A DNA stretch of 64,000 nt from Diabrotica undecimpunctata (lineage: Eukaryota; Arthropoda; Insecta; Coleoptera; Chrysomelidae). Location: contig NC_092806.1 in the NCBI RefSeq assembly GCF_040954645.1, positions 146,968,429 to 147,032,428 of the forward strand, in the 5' to 3' direction. Shown one piece after another: positions 10,269 through 21,259 of the stretch. The notes under the pieces are model-generated. The model worked only from the letters and a program-made list of their open reading frames with translations, was not told where the DNA came from and did not search any database. The first letter of the stretch is position 1, and each line of letters begins with the position of its first letter. Made by a program: the position numbers and the translations under genes.

Positions 10269-12330
10269 AGAACATCCCAGAGGTACTTTTCAGTGCGTCA
10301 CAGTTTTCTGATTTCTTTCCAATGCATTAAGTTGGGTGTGACGGAAAAAGCGGTAGTTCCGTGATTAAACAGAACTATATTGCAGCGTTAGAATAAGCCT
10401 ACATACATAGGCGGTTCTTTCCTAACTTACGTTTGATTCGTTGATATTTAAATGGGCGCTTTCTCTAGCCAACCAAATACGCCTATTACTGACAGTTGAC
10501 GTAAAACTTCGTCCATGCTGGCCATTCTTTCGAAGTGTTGAACAGCAAGTGACCGCTGTCGTTCAGGTCAGTATTTGTACATAGTATTGGGTGTTTATTT
10601 GTATTCGTGTAAGGCCAAGATGACAAGATATACGGAAAAAGAACAAGTAGGAGTTAAGGGGAAGTAGGAGGAATAAGCTGGACAAACATTATTACCAATT
10701 TCTGCTGTTCGTGAAGTATTTAATTATTAATTAAGTATTTTATTACCCTGAAAATAAAATTGTTTTATTTACTGTTTATTTCAGCGTGTTGCTGAGGCGT
10801 TAGAAATTTCTTCTCTAATTAATGTTTTGCTAGATTATGGCCGAAATATTTCACCATGAATTCGTCTAAGGATATATCTTTAAGGAAACTCTCCACTGGC
10901 AGTATTTTTCTATAATTTTTTATTACACTGATATTCAAATTCTACTTTTCAGTGTTTTTAATAAACTATTATTATTACGAATTAGTAAATAAATAGTTTT
11001 TATGATTAGAATTTTATTTTATTTATGTAATTAATTTATAAGTTACCTAATAAATTTTTGAAAACAGTCTTTTTTGTGTAACTTATACTATGGCCAAAAA
11101 GCAGTAGTTAGAATAGAAAACATAACATCAGTAGAAATACAAGTACAAAGAGTTGTTCGACAAGGGTGTATACATTCACCAGTAGTATTTAATATATACT
11201 CGGAAGACATATTAAGTAAGGCAATGAATTAACGAAATGTAGGCATTAGAATTAATGACATGATCATAAATAACCTGAAATGCGCTGATGATACAGTTCT
11301 TTTAGCCGAATTACATGAAGACCTACAGTTACTTCTTAATTAGGTGACCGCAGTAAGCGAAAAAGAATATGGACCATCACTCAACAGAGCAAGAAATATA
11401 TGATAATAACAAAGACAACTCAGGACATTCGTGAGATATATGTACAGAATCAGCCTATTGAAATAGTAAGAGAATTCAAATACCTATATACAACTATTAA
11501 TGAAAACAATGACAGCTCTCAAGAAATACGAATCAGAATCGAACAGGCCAGAAGCGCATTTACAAGAATACAGAAGCTTCTCTGTTGTAGAAACTTAAAC
11601 CTTAAGTTAAAAATATGGCTGCTGAGGTGATATGTGCTATCCTTATTATAATAGGGTATGGAAGCGTGGACACTAAAGAAAATTGACGTGAGGAGACTAA
11701 AGGCATTCGAGATGCGGATGTACCGAAGAGAATTTGAGATCTCATGGGTAGATGGAATAACCAACGTTGAGGTAATGTGACGTATGCATAAGGAAAGAGA
11801 AGTACTAAAAATTAAGAGGGGATATATTAGTCATGTGATGAGATGAGATAAATATTTAATACTCCAGGTCATTATGCAAAGAAAATCCCGGAGAAAAAGA
11901 TCCATAGGAAGGAGATGTAACTCATGTAATAACGACTTATTTAGAGCCGCGGTCTTAAAATTAAAAATCGCTGTGATGATTGCCAACTTTCGACGCGCAG
12001 ACGTCTTGACGACAGATTCCCTTGAGAAGAAGAAGATACAAAAATTCAATAAATGAACCGTTTTGTCGTCAATTTTAAATATTTCCATATTTATAAATTT
12101 AATAAACAATATTGTTTACTTTTTATTTTTATTAATATACGGAATAAATCTACTCAGATGACCTTGCAATAAAAATACTAGTAATTCCACAAGCTTTTCA
12201 CCTGTGGCTAAGTACGATCCTGGCATATGTCAGATTCTTCAATAATTATATGAAATAATTCTCGACACATCTAATTCATTCTATGACGTCATAATTAATG
12301 ACGCACTGAAAAGTACCTCTAAGATGTTCT
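10269..12330. mobile_element. DNA transposon with 32-bp terminal inverted repeats, family unknown
   Basis: 10269-10300 (AGAACATCCCAGAGGTACTT, then TTCAGTGCGTCA) is the reverse complement of 12299-12330 except for two bases. Inside the left half an ATG at 10620 opens MTRYTEKEQVGVKGK. A polypyrimidine-AG acceptor-like site near 10784 is followed by RVAEALEISS, which resembles a helix-turn-helix. Both are too short to identify. The right half is filled by an RTE-type relic at about 11090-12050. No clear target duplication was seen. It is probably a remnant of an autonomous element or a long non-autonomous one. Confidence 0.65.
11090..12050 (+). pseudogene. RTE-type reverse transcriptase relic (group III), 3' half
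   Basis: Frames joined by eye give VRQGCIHSPVVFNIYSED, then NNLKCADDTVLLAELHEDLQ (catalytic box CADD). EFKYLYTTINENNDSSQEIR, GMEAWTLKKIDVRRLKAFEM and GYISHVMR follow. This order (RQGC, xADD, the thumb YLG-like motif, WTL, GHVMR) matches the copies at 50031-50990 and 60305-61570. At least eight stops are present. The 3' tail includes GATGATTGCCAACTTTCGAC and ends GAGAAGAAGAAGAT, homologous to the 3' ends of the other group III copies. It lies inside the inverted-repeat element at 10269-12330. Confidence 0.75.
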
Positions 12331-12334
12331 TTAG

Positions 12335-13955
12335 TATTATATGTACTTAGAGAATTGCTACACAACGTTAGCGTGGGTCAGTTGATGTGTTTACACAAAC
12401 ATGTTCCGCTTATTAGTCGTCATTATAAACAAAATTTAATTGTTAGACAAATAAAGTAATACGGTGAATTTAGTTACGAGTTCGTTTAAGGATCCAATAA
12501 GAACCTCATCATAATACAACTTATTTACTAAGACCCTGTATTATTCAATATTTAATAAGGTAGTTTATTTTGAATTAAAGAAACGAAATAAATAAAAACA
12601 GCAAAAATGTAAATAAGTCTTCCTAAAGAACTAATAATAATAGCAAAAACATTTTCTTTTTCAGCTTAAATTCAATATGAAATCTCTTTCAAAGTATCAC
12701 ATGTCTTAACCTCAAAATTTGATACACCTTATAATGTACTCTTTGTACACAAATTAAAGCAGAACATTGCCTATTACAAAACTTCAACAATAGAGCTAAC
12801 CTAAGTGATTTAAACTAAATAAAGGGGTTAGTTTAACACAGCGAATTTCAACCCCTAAATTAGTTTACCTTGTTGACATGCTCCAAATTAGAAAGCACTG
12901 ACCGAGCATTATTAAGAGGAAAGTGTATCTGGTAACGTACGGACACAGTAAATTCATAAATCAAAAGTGGGGAATATGACCTAATACATCTTTGGTAAGG
13001 GTAGCGTTTAACTCGGTCTCTCGATACGTGTTGAGCTAGAAAATGATTTAGTGGGCTTCGGAAACATAAAGTCGTTGAGGAATTATGAACAACTTTATAA
13101 TTTATTACTATAAACCTTTAAATTGATTATGCATATAGGGGTGGTTAAATTCTGGTAAGGGGCTTAAAGACGTAGCGCGTTGCCCATGTTCCATTCGTAA
13201 TAAAACGTACCCAACATTTCTACTCTCAATTACTAAGTTTAGCAGTTGGCTCTTGCATATTATACTCCACTTCGCATCCGTATGTCGCACATGCGGTGCC
13301 TGGAAACTTACATTCAGAAGTTTATTAAGAAATTTCTAGACAATTTGAACCCATAGTAAACAACTTTCTATATTTATTATTTAATATGCACATATGCGAG
13401 CAAATAATGCTTAATTTATAGAATATTTTCTTAAACTTTCAAATAGTTATATTCATTCAAATAAATACTAGGTAGAGAAAAATTAGTTAAGATAATTTTC
13501 AATAAAAAACATTTAGGTTAATGATCATGGTCATAGCATAAAACAGTATTCTTTATGAACTCCGCACTTAGACAAAGCGAAAAGCTCTGATTCGTTCCGA
13601 AAAATATTTTCATAAGATTTTTTTGCATCACTTTTATAAAATACCTCAAAATAGGGTTCAACAGGTCGACCAGGTGAAAAGTAGTTCAAATTTTTTAACA
13701 TTTTTTTTTAAATTGTAACAATAATTTTTTTCGGTCAGAATAATTTTTTTTTAGGTTTTTTGGATTGTTATGAACAAAATAGGTCTGTTTTAGGTTTTTT
13801 TAAAGTTCATTTCGACTTGTAACCAAAAAACTGAAAATTACGAGTTTCGACGATGTGAAGGAGATGTCCGTGGTCTTCTCTTAGAAAGTAGAAACCAAGT
13901 ATTGGCAATTACCATACTATTTTCTTGGCAGAATTGTATATGAGTCTTTCTCTGG
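12335..13955. other. non-coding stretch without recognised genes
   Basis: No supported coding region. One imperfect hairpin lies near 12810-12870, where AAACTAAATAAAGGGGTTA faces AACCCCTAAATTAGTTTA. A 60-codon minus-strand frame at 13108-13290 matches nothing I know. The remainder is AT-rich with long T runs near 13690-13800. Confidence 0.45.
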
Positions 13956-14217
13956 ATGTTGTTCAACCTTAATTACATAACTAATAACATTCTTAAATTC
14001 TCCAAGGATTCTAATATTACCATTCCTTTGTGAAAATCGTTATTGCAGTAGTCTCCAAATATGAAGAACCAAGTGCGCGAATTTATGATACTTATACGAG
14101 CTGTCATCGAATGCCATAGTCTGTGGACTAGTACGCATTTCGATGCGCATCGCCCCGCCTCGAATTTTCCCATTGGCTCTTGACCTGGAAATCCCTATTT
14201 ATCGCTCGGACCACGCA

Positions 14218-14255
14218 TATAAATATTGGCGATTTTCAGGTCAGCCAGGTCAGTC
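14218..14255 (+). promoter_or_regulatory. putative core promoter in the LTR (TATA box + initiator)
   Basis: TATAAATA at 14218-14225 and TCAGTC at 14250-14255 are about 34 bp apart from TATA start to the initiator A. This is close to insect RNA polymerase II spacing. A second TCAG at 14241 is an alternative start. Confidence 0.4.
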
Positions 14256-14374
14256 CCTCACGGGCACTCCGAGAGCTTAGTGCTCTCGGGGCTCTGCTCC
14301 TGTTCTATTTTCCATACTCTGTGGCTGAGAGTTATTTTCAACTTTAACTTGGTGTTTTTATTTCGACAATCCTT

Positions 14375-14496
14375 TGTCATGTAAGAAAATATCTTGTCTT
14401 TCTCAAGACAAGCCATCGGAAGACCACAACCTAATGTACCATTTTCGACGAGGAATTTGTTGTGTAAGAAATATCTTGCCTTTTTCAAGGCAAGAC
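14375..14496 (+). repeat. two tandem hairpins with a compensatory base-pair change
   Basis: Two similar segments, about 82 bp apart, each start with TGTAAGAAA and carry a hairpin. The first pairs CTTGTCTT (14393-14400) with AAGACAAG (14405-14412) around TCTC. The second pairs TCTTGCCTT (14474-14482) with AAGGCAAGA (14487-14495) around TTTC. The T-A pair in the first stem is C-G in the second, so pairing is kept though the sequence changed. Both lie in the transcribed part of the putative LTR. Confidence 0.75.
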
Positions 14497-14641
14497 ACCG
14501 AAGATATAAATATTTTCCAAGTTCATAACCCGAAAATGGACTTAAGTAGAGGAGCTCTCGACAGTATATTCGAAGCCCTCTACAGAGCACCCGGAGACAA
14601 CACAAAGTGGTTAGACCCTTATTTGTTCCCCCGAGGTGACA

Positions 14642-14659
14642 TGGCGCCCGACAACGTGG
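14642..14659 (+). promoter_or_regulatory. putative tRNA-Lys primer binding site
   Basis: TGGCGCCCGACAACGTGG directly follows a CA dinucleotide. TGGCGCCC is the complement of the 3' end of tRNA-Lys used by many gypsy-like elements. The match weakens after the first eight to nine bases. Confidence 0.45.
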
Positions 14660-15357
14660 TTAAAATCCGAACCCACGACCCAGCTCGAATTCACAGAAGG
14701 CAACACACCATTGACTTCAACATAGGTTGAAGTCAAGAGAAGAATGGGGAGAACCACGTAGTGTTAGTTAGAAAGCAATACTCTAACTCTCCGACATCGA
14801 GGCCTTCTGCAGACCTGACGCCTTCGACGTGCAGACATCTTTGACGAGCCAGGCTTATTCAAAGTTAGAAGCCCCAGATGCCGATGGAAGTCCCGGAGTA
14901 GACCCAGTCATCGCGAGAGATGGCGTATTGGGTGAGATAACTAGCTGTTATTATCCTCGTCCCCACTCACATTGCTAACATTCTGACAACCTTGTACGAA
15001 AGCCTGTATTGAAATTATTAGTGTTAGTTGCCTACGGCGTCGTTCTAAACACGTGTTTAAGTTGTGTAAATAATCTAAGATCTTTTGTGAATCAATGAAA
15101 AATTTTACATTACGATAGTCGGATACAAGTACAGGTAACATAATGCTATATATCTAGTACATCTTGAACACTATAACCTATTAGATTATGTTTCTATTAT
15201 TCTAACCTCTTTTCAAGGCCACATTCCACAATTTCGAGGTAAAAACGACTGAGTCATCTCTCCTCATAACTTTAGGTGAGTTGGCTGGTAATTACTGTAA
15301 GAGAGATTGCGCATGCTGACAAATGGTTTTTAAACTACTTTTTCATTTTTTACAGAC
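14660..15357. other. LTR-element leader remnant and unassigned DNA
   Basis: The first 200 bp are GC-richer than the surroundings and probably belong to the leader of the LTR element. No gag frame is seen. Just before 15358 there is a pyrimidine-rich tract ending TTTTTTACAG, an acceptor-like site in front of the pogo-type start codon. Confidence 0.4.
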
Positions 15358-17215
15358 ATGCCGACAGAATATTTGCAGATAGGCAGTGTATCTAGAGGCA
15401 AGTGGTCGGAGGAGCAGCTTGTGTAAGCAATTACATTAATTGGAAATGGAGAAATGGGTGTAAACGAAGCCAGTAGACATTTTCAAGGAAACCCAGGATG
15501 AAGAATAGGCAGAATTCAATTTGATCTAGACTTCGCCACACCTTGGAAAAAATCAGCAGCAGTTTAAAATACTACTACTACTAAGGATTTCCACAGTTTT
15601 CACTGTCTTCCTTCACTTAACCGTTTTCTCCAATTTTCCCTGTCATTCCAGTCTCCATCTCGCAGGGTTCTTTTCTCCATAGCCTCGTCGATTTCATCTC
15701 TGAATGACCTTCGGGGTCTTCCTCTCTTTCTTCTTCCAATCGGGCTCCATTCTGTGATTTTATTTATCCAGCGTCCTCTGTCCGCTCTTCTGACGTGGCC
15801 GTACCAGGATAGTCTCTTCTCCTCTATATAGTCGATTATGTCTGATTGCACTCCCATTCTCCGCTTAATCTCTGCGTTTTCAATTCTGTCTCTTTTTGTA
15901 AGTCTACAGCTTCTCCTCAGGAACTCCATTTCTATTGCTCTTATTCTACCTCTATTTCTCTTGTTTATTGTCCAGTTTTCGGACCCATATGTCAGGATAC
16001 TTCTTGTCAGGGTATTATATATTCTCTTTTTTGTCTTTATCGTAATGTTCTTATCCCACAACACTGAGTTTAGTTGTCTTATACAGTTTCTTGTTTGTCT
16101 CACTCTGTTGTTTATATCTTCTTCTGTTGTTCCCTGGTTCGATATTATGGTTCCTAAATACTTGAATTTATCTGTTCCATTTATTTGTCTTCCCTCGTCT
16201 ATCTATAGGTTTCTCATATCCTTGTTTTCTGTTGTTAGGTATTCGGTTTTCTCTAAGTTTATTTCCATTCCGTTGTTTTTATATTCTTCTTCTAGTTTTC
16301 TTAGCATAAAGCTGAGATCTTCTTCATCTTGTGCGATGACTATTTGATCGTCGGCAAAACTTAAGGTGTATAGGTATTCGTCTCTTACTGGTATGCCCAT
16401 TCCTTGGCACTTTCTCCTCCATAGTTTGAGTGTCTTTTCCAAGAATATTTTAAACAGAGTAGGGGACGTAGCACAGCCTTGTAGAAGTCCTTTTGTCGTC
16501 TTAAATGGATTGTAGCAGTTTAAAATGCTCTTTCATTATTTAAAGCTACTGGTATTGTCCCACTTGATCTATCCGTAATTCCAGAATACCCTTATTTGGG
16601 ACGAACAGTACTAATAAAAATTCACAACCAAATTGTAGAAGAGTTCCGAAGCACATTCCCAATCCTTCAGTTGACATAAACAAACAAAAGTGTTCCAGAG
16701 ATATTACTCCTTCGCCTGCAAAAACAGTCATCGCAGAAAAGGAAAATTCAGAGGAAGATACTCCGGAAAAGCTACTAGATATCATTTTGCCTACACCTGC
16801 ATTAAATAGTGTTGCTCCGTCAGAAAGAGAAGTAAGGAAGTTGAATCTATATTAACCCATAGCGCCAATATTGATAAAAAAATATTTGAAACTAATTGTA
16901 AAAAGAAAAAAACTACTACAGTGTCGAAACGTAAAATTAAGAAACCATGCGCTAAAAACAATACGAAATATAAAGGTTCCTCCTCTGACGAAGACCATGG
17001 GCACGAATTTATTATTTACGACGATTCTTCAAGCGGCGATGAAGAACGAGCAACATGTATTAGTTGCGGCGAAGATTATGAAAAGACCACTAAGCGCGAA
17101 GACTAGATTTAGTGCATCAATTGTACCCAATTGGTGCATGAGGGTTGTACAAAATACGTAAACTTTTATGATGTGTGTGGAAGGAAAATATGTAAAACTA
17201 AAAATTAATAAGTAG
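15358..17215 (+). pseudogene. pogo-like transposase relic with C-terminal zinc finger (copy A), split by an insertion
   Basis: The N-terminus encodes MPTEYLQIGS, then RGKWSEEQLV, a stop, and AITLIGNGEMGVNEASRHF. This is a psq/CENP-B-type helix-turn-helix. The catalytic DDE domain is deleted. After the nested retroelement (15571-16513) the C-terminal part resumes with ALSLFKATGIVPLDLSVIPE, a segment conserved after the DDE_1 domain. A charged linker follows, then a Cys/His finger that begins ATCISCGEDYEKTTKREDW-like and continues IQCINCTQLVHEGC. The layout equals that of the fuller copy at 30484-32261. An acceptor-like AG sits just 5' of the ATG, so the original gene may have had a 5' intron. 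Confidence 0.75.
15571..16513 (-). pseudogene. RTE-type retrotransposon (group II), 5'-truncated nested insertion
   Basis: A 943-bp minus-strand insert is flanked by the 13-bp duplication AGCAGTTTAAAAT (15558-15570 and 16514-16526). It encodes LLQGCATSPTLFKIFLEK, then LSFADDQIVIAQDEEDL with an intact FADD box. NGMEINLEKTEYLTTENKD follows, one stop, then KYLGTIISNQGTTEEDINN, LTYGSENWTINKRNRGRIR and SWYGHVRRADRGRWINKITE. The C-terminus is intact. Only one in-frame stop is seen, so this copy is young. The 5' half (endonuclease, RT fingers) was lost by truncated reverse transcription. The 3' tail is a short TAG/AGT repeat. It interrupts the pogo relic. Confidence 0.85.
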
Positions 17216-17299
17216 ACTTGAATATTCTCGTAAAATATTGTTTTTTGCTAATAAATATGAGCACACTTTCTCACCTTAGGTAGCGAGTTATCTCTTCTA

Positions 17300-18274
17300 T
17301 TAGCCCAGTCTGGTTATACAAAAATCATCGATTTCACGGCAAAATGTTTCGCAGATATCTGAAGCTTTTAAGACATAGGTGGGGGTTACCAGATGACGAA
17401 TAGATAAAAAGATACTCCTATTTTTACCTTGCGTGTTTTTTAAACAATAATTTATGGTCAGAATTTGATTTTTTATTTATAAGTTTTTTCCCTTATAATT
17501 TAAATAAACAATATTTATACCATTTTTTTATATCAAGAATATCTTTATTTTCCCGTTTTTTCAATTAAAATTGATAAATAATTTACGGAGATATTTGCAA
17601 AAAAGCAGTTTTTTTGCACTAATTTATAAATTTAATTAATTTTTTTATTAACAAAATAAAATGTTGTTAATACATTTCAACATTGAGGAATTACCGTCCT
17701 TTAAATTTGTGCGAAATTTCCCCCCGATCGGTCAAATAGTTTAAAAGTTATTTAATTTGTTTATCCCTGGGACTAATTATTTAAACCATTGAACTTGCCC
17801 TATGAATGATGCTAGACACATTTAACAAATTTCATAGGATTCTTTAAGACTTATACTATCTCAGAAGTTACATGAATATTGAGTTTTCATCGAAATTATT
17901 TACAAAATAAACGTTTGAAAAAGGGGTATGTTTTTTACTTATAAACAATTGTAACAACTTCTATATTTTTCAAGCTACAGACTCGTACGTACAACCATTA
18001 GATAGCTAGTAAAAAAACTCACATTTAACAAAAAAATAAACCTTCTATAAACAATAGGAACGAAGTTAGCGACAATTTTTTTCTTAATTATATCTCCATT
18101 GTTTATAAACATTAAGAAGTAAAATTTGCACAAATTTTGAATGAAAATCTAAACTTTATATTGAATTTTATAACTATAAAATTCATCCAATTTTTCGAAA
18201 CTTAAAACCTTTCGAAACGAAGTTACTTTCGAAAGATCGACATAGGAAAGTGGAGGGGAAACTGTTATAGCTCC
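17300..18274 (-). repeat. ~975-bp dispersed repeat, copy 2 (inverted)
   Basis: Reverse complement of 273-1250 over its full length. It shares the left boundary (GGAGCT(A)TAACAG) and the right boundary (CCAGACTGGGCTAATA). As in copy 1, the sequence outside the left boundary is the group II reverse transcriptase fragment, at the identical base. The sequence outside the right boundary differs from copy 1. Confidence 0.85.
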
Positions 18275-19345
18275 TCTCTGCAAAATTTAATATTATGGTT
18301 ACGGATTTATCATTCAAAAGCTTCAACAGTTCTGTAGGAATTTCATCAGGTCCATTTGCTTCTCCGTTTAGCGTTTCTTATTGCGTATTCTACTTCTTCT
18401 TTCAATATATCTTGCCCAGTTGCATTGATTATCTGAGGTAAGTTGTTTCTATCGTCTTCAAATAATTCATTCAGGTGTTCTGTCCATATTTTTATTTTAT
18501 TCTCTAGATCTACAATAAGATTTCCATCTTTGTCTTTAAGTTTACCTATTTGGCATTTCTTTATGCTTCCTGTTATCTCTTTTACTTTTTTGTACATATT
18601 GAACGCATCGTACTTTTTCTCATAGGTTTCCATTTCTTCACATTGTTCTTTAATGCACTCCTCTTTGGCTTCTTTTATTCTCTTTTTTATGTGTTTATTT
18701 ATTTCTTTGTATTTGTCTGGGTAATCTTTCTTCTTTGTTTCATCAAGTCTAGTATATCTTGTGTCATCCACCCCTTATTCTTTGTTGTTGTTTTTGTAAG
18801 ATGTTTCTTTCCTGCTGTTTGTATAGCTGTATTTATGTACTTTAATTTTTGGTTAACGTTGTTTGTATCGTTAATTTGTTGCTGCACTGAACTGAGGTTT
18901 TCATTTATTTCTTCTCCTGTTTCTTGTCGTATATTTTTGTTTCTAAGTTTATTTAAATCTAGTGCCTTTCTGTGTGGTCTTCTAATCTTTTTTGGTCTCG
19001 CCTCTATCACAGTAACTACCGGGTTATGATCTGAGCCTATATCAGCTCCTGGGTACGTCTTAGTACATTTAACAGCATTATGATACCTCCTTGCTATCAT
19101 AATGTAGTCTATTTGATTTCTCACTATTTTTTCTTTGGTATGTTGTGGAGATGTCCATGTATATAACCGTCGAGGAGGTAATTTGAAAAAGGTGTTTGTT
19201 ATTACGAAGTCTTCACTTTGGCAAAATTAAATCAATCGATCTCCTCTGTCATTTCAGTTTCCAAGCCCATATTTTCCTTCTTGTTCTCCTACCTTACCTT
19301 GACCCACCTTGGCATTAAGATCGCCCATTAATATGTTAATGTATG
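18275..19345 (-). pseudogene. RTE-type retrotransposon fragment (group II): endonuclease and RT N-terminus
   Basis: Read on the minus strand, INILMGDLNAKVGQGKVG carries the GDLNA motif of AP-type endonucleases. A frameshifted part contains NTFFKLPPRRLYTWTSPQ. VRNQIDYIMIARRYHNAVKC and GADIGSDHNPVVTVIEARPK end the nuclease. The linker (NKGWMTQDILDLMKQRRK) and the RT start (EEVEYAIRNAK, PTELLKLLNDK) follow, up to the junction with the ~975-bp repeat at 18274. The 5' end is truncated near 19345. Two frame changes make it inactive. Proteins of this type are often listed in insects as craniofacial development protein 2-like. Confidence 0.8.
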
Positions 19346-19349
19346 GAAA

Positions 19350-20035
19350 GACTGAGTTAATAAGTGAAGACAAACAACCTGCAACAAAAAGGTTCAGACC
19401 TGACAGTGAAGTCGAATAAATGATCCAAATTTTAATTTTTAAACCAATGTATGTAAAGAAAATAAAAAAAGTAAAGTTCAATAAACATTACAAAATTTAA
19501 TAAGGCAAGTGATGAAAAAATCGACTTATTTTATCAAAGCAGTAAGGCAGATTAGATTAATATTGTATATCATATTTGTAAGAAAAATAGAATAAAAATC
19601 AATATTGTTAATTATAAAAATACAAACAATTATAATTAATATAAGGAATATAATAATATAATGTGTAAAAAATTACCTGAAATTTAATTTATAAAATATA
19701 TAAGGATTATTATATCACTGATATAAAATGAAAAAACATATGTTGATTTTCCGGGATTTTCCGAGATTTATGGGGGGTGAAAATTATGTTATCATTATTA
19801 ATACTGCGACAGACTATTCGAGCAAATAAAAAAAAGTAAGTATTTAGGGTGAATTTCAAATGGACTCAATTTTTCCGAGTTTTCCCATATTTTCCGGCCA
19901 GTGAAAACTATGTAGTTATTTATATTTCGACGAGCTACCCCAGAATAAAAAAAAGAGGTTTGCAGCTGCAAAGGAAGCCGACATAATGTAAATTTTTCCT
20001 ACGTGTTGCAATTTGAAGTTCCAATGCCGAAAAAA
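19350..20035. other. AT-rich non-coding stretch
   Basis: Contains two similar phrases, TTTTCCGGGATTTTCCGAG near 19748 and TTTTTCCGAGTTTTCCC near 19870. They suggest a weak internal duplication. No coding evidence. Confidence 0.45.
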
Positions 20036-20038
20036 AAC

Positions 20039-21253
20039 GGAGCTGAAACAGATATCCTCTCCATTTTCCTATGTCGATCTTTCGAAAGTACCGTCTTTTC
20101 GAAAAATTAGATAAATTTTATAGCTATAAGTTTCAATATAAAGTTTAGATTTTCATTCAAAATTTGTGCAAATTTTACTTCTTAATGTTTATAAACAATG
20201 GAGATATGATTTTTTAAAAAATAGTCACTAACTTCGTTCCTATTGGTCATAGATGATTTTTTATTTTTTAATGTGAGCTTTTTTACCAGCTGTCCAATGG
20301 TTGTACGTACAAGTCTGTAGCTTGAAAAATATAAAAGTTGTTACAATTGTTTATAAGTAAAAAACATACCCCTTTTTCAAACGTTTATTTTGTAAATAAT
20401 TTCGATGAAAACTCAATATGCATTTAACTTCTGAGATAGTCTAAGTCTTAAAGAATCCTATGAAATTTGCTGAATGTGTCTAGCATCATGTATAGGGCAA
20501 GCTCAATAGTTTAAATAATTAGCCTCAGGGATAAACAAATTAAATAACTTTTTATCCATTTATGATTAATTTTAACACCCTCAAAATCATTGATTAATGA
20601 CCCCTATTAATGAATGATTTTCTATTAATAATGAACGATTTTATTATAGGCAACACAACATACATTGCTTGTATAATAATTAAAACCACATTTAACGCTT
20701 TGTGATTGGCAGTGACCTGTGGTGTAGGCAACCAAACATATAGGTAAATATTTATATTCCCACTAAAAAATTATTTAAAATGACATAGCCGCTGTAAGTA
20801 CTGTCTGTCATTGTATGACTGACATCATTTGACTGATCGGGGGGAAATTTCGCACAAATCTAAAAGATGGTAATTCCTTGATGTTTAAATATATTAAGAG
20901 CATTTTGTTTTGTTAATAAAAAAATTAATAAAATTTATAAATTAGTGCAAAAAAACTGCTTTTTGGCAAATATCTCTGTAAATTATGTATCAATTTTAAT
21001 TAAAAAAACGGGAAAATAAAGATATTCTTGACATAAAAAAATGACATAAATATTGTTTATTTAAAATATAAGGGAAAAAATTTATAGACAAAAAATCAAA
21101 TTGTGACCATAAATTATTGCTTAAAAAAAACGCAAGGTAAAACTAGGAGTATCTTTTCATCTATTCGTCATCTAGTATCCCCCACCTATGTCTTAAAAGC
21201 TTCAGATAGCTGCGAAACATTTTTCCACATTTTTTTTTAACCAGACTGGTCTA
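20039..21253 (+). repeat. ~975-bp dispersed repeat, copy 3, with internal insertion
   Basis: Same orientation as copy 1. It starts GGAGCTGAAACAG and ends CCAGACTGGTCTA. Between about 20555 and 20826 it carries roughly 270 bp absent from copies 1 and 2. The left flank is unrelated to the retroelement that adjoins copies 1 and 2, which fixes the true left end of the repeat. Confidence 0.85.
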
Positions 21254-21259
21254 TATGTA

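Larger units (their letters stand above)
13960..14641 (+). mobile_element. LTR of an LTR retrotransposon (left limit uncertain)
   Basis: The stretch has the order of an LTR. A TATA box (TATAAATA, 14218-14225) is followed by an initiator-like TCAGTC at 14250. A GC-richer transcribed part with two hairpins comes next. The final CA at 14640-14641 sits immediately before a primer-binding-site-like TGGCGCCCGACAACGTGG. The 5' start (TG...) could not be fixed, so 13960 is a guess from composition. No gag or pol follows, so this is a solo or 5' remnant. Gypsy-like elements and retroviruses that use tRNA-Lys have TGGCGCCC at this place; the superfamily is otherwise undecided. Confidence 0.5.

Noticed and set aside
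13108..13290. Short minus-strand frame
   Set aside because: No family similarity, no splice signals, length expected by chance.
15838..16347. 169-codon plus-strand frame with many hydrophobic residues
   Set aside because: Antisense to the group II reverse transcriptase; not a membrane protein.
18550..19029. 159-codon hydrophobic plus-strand frame
   Set aside because: Antisense to the endonuclease/RT fragment on the minus strand.
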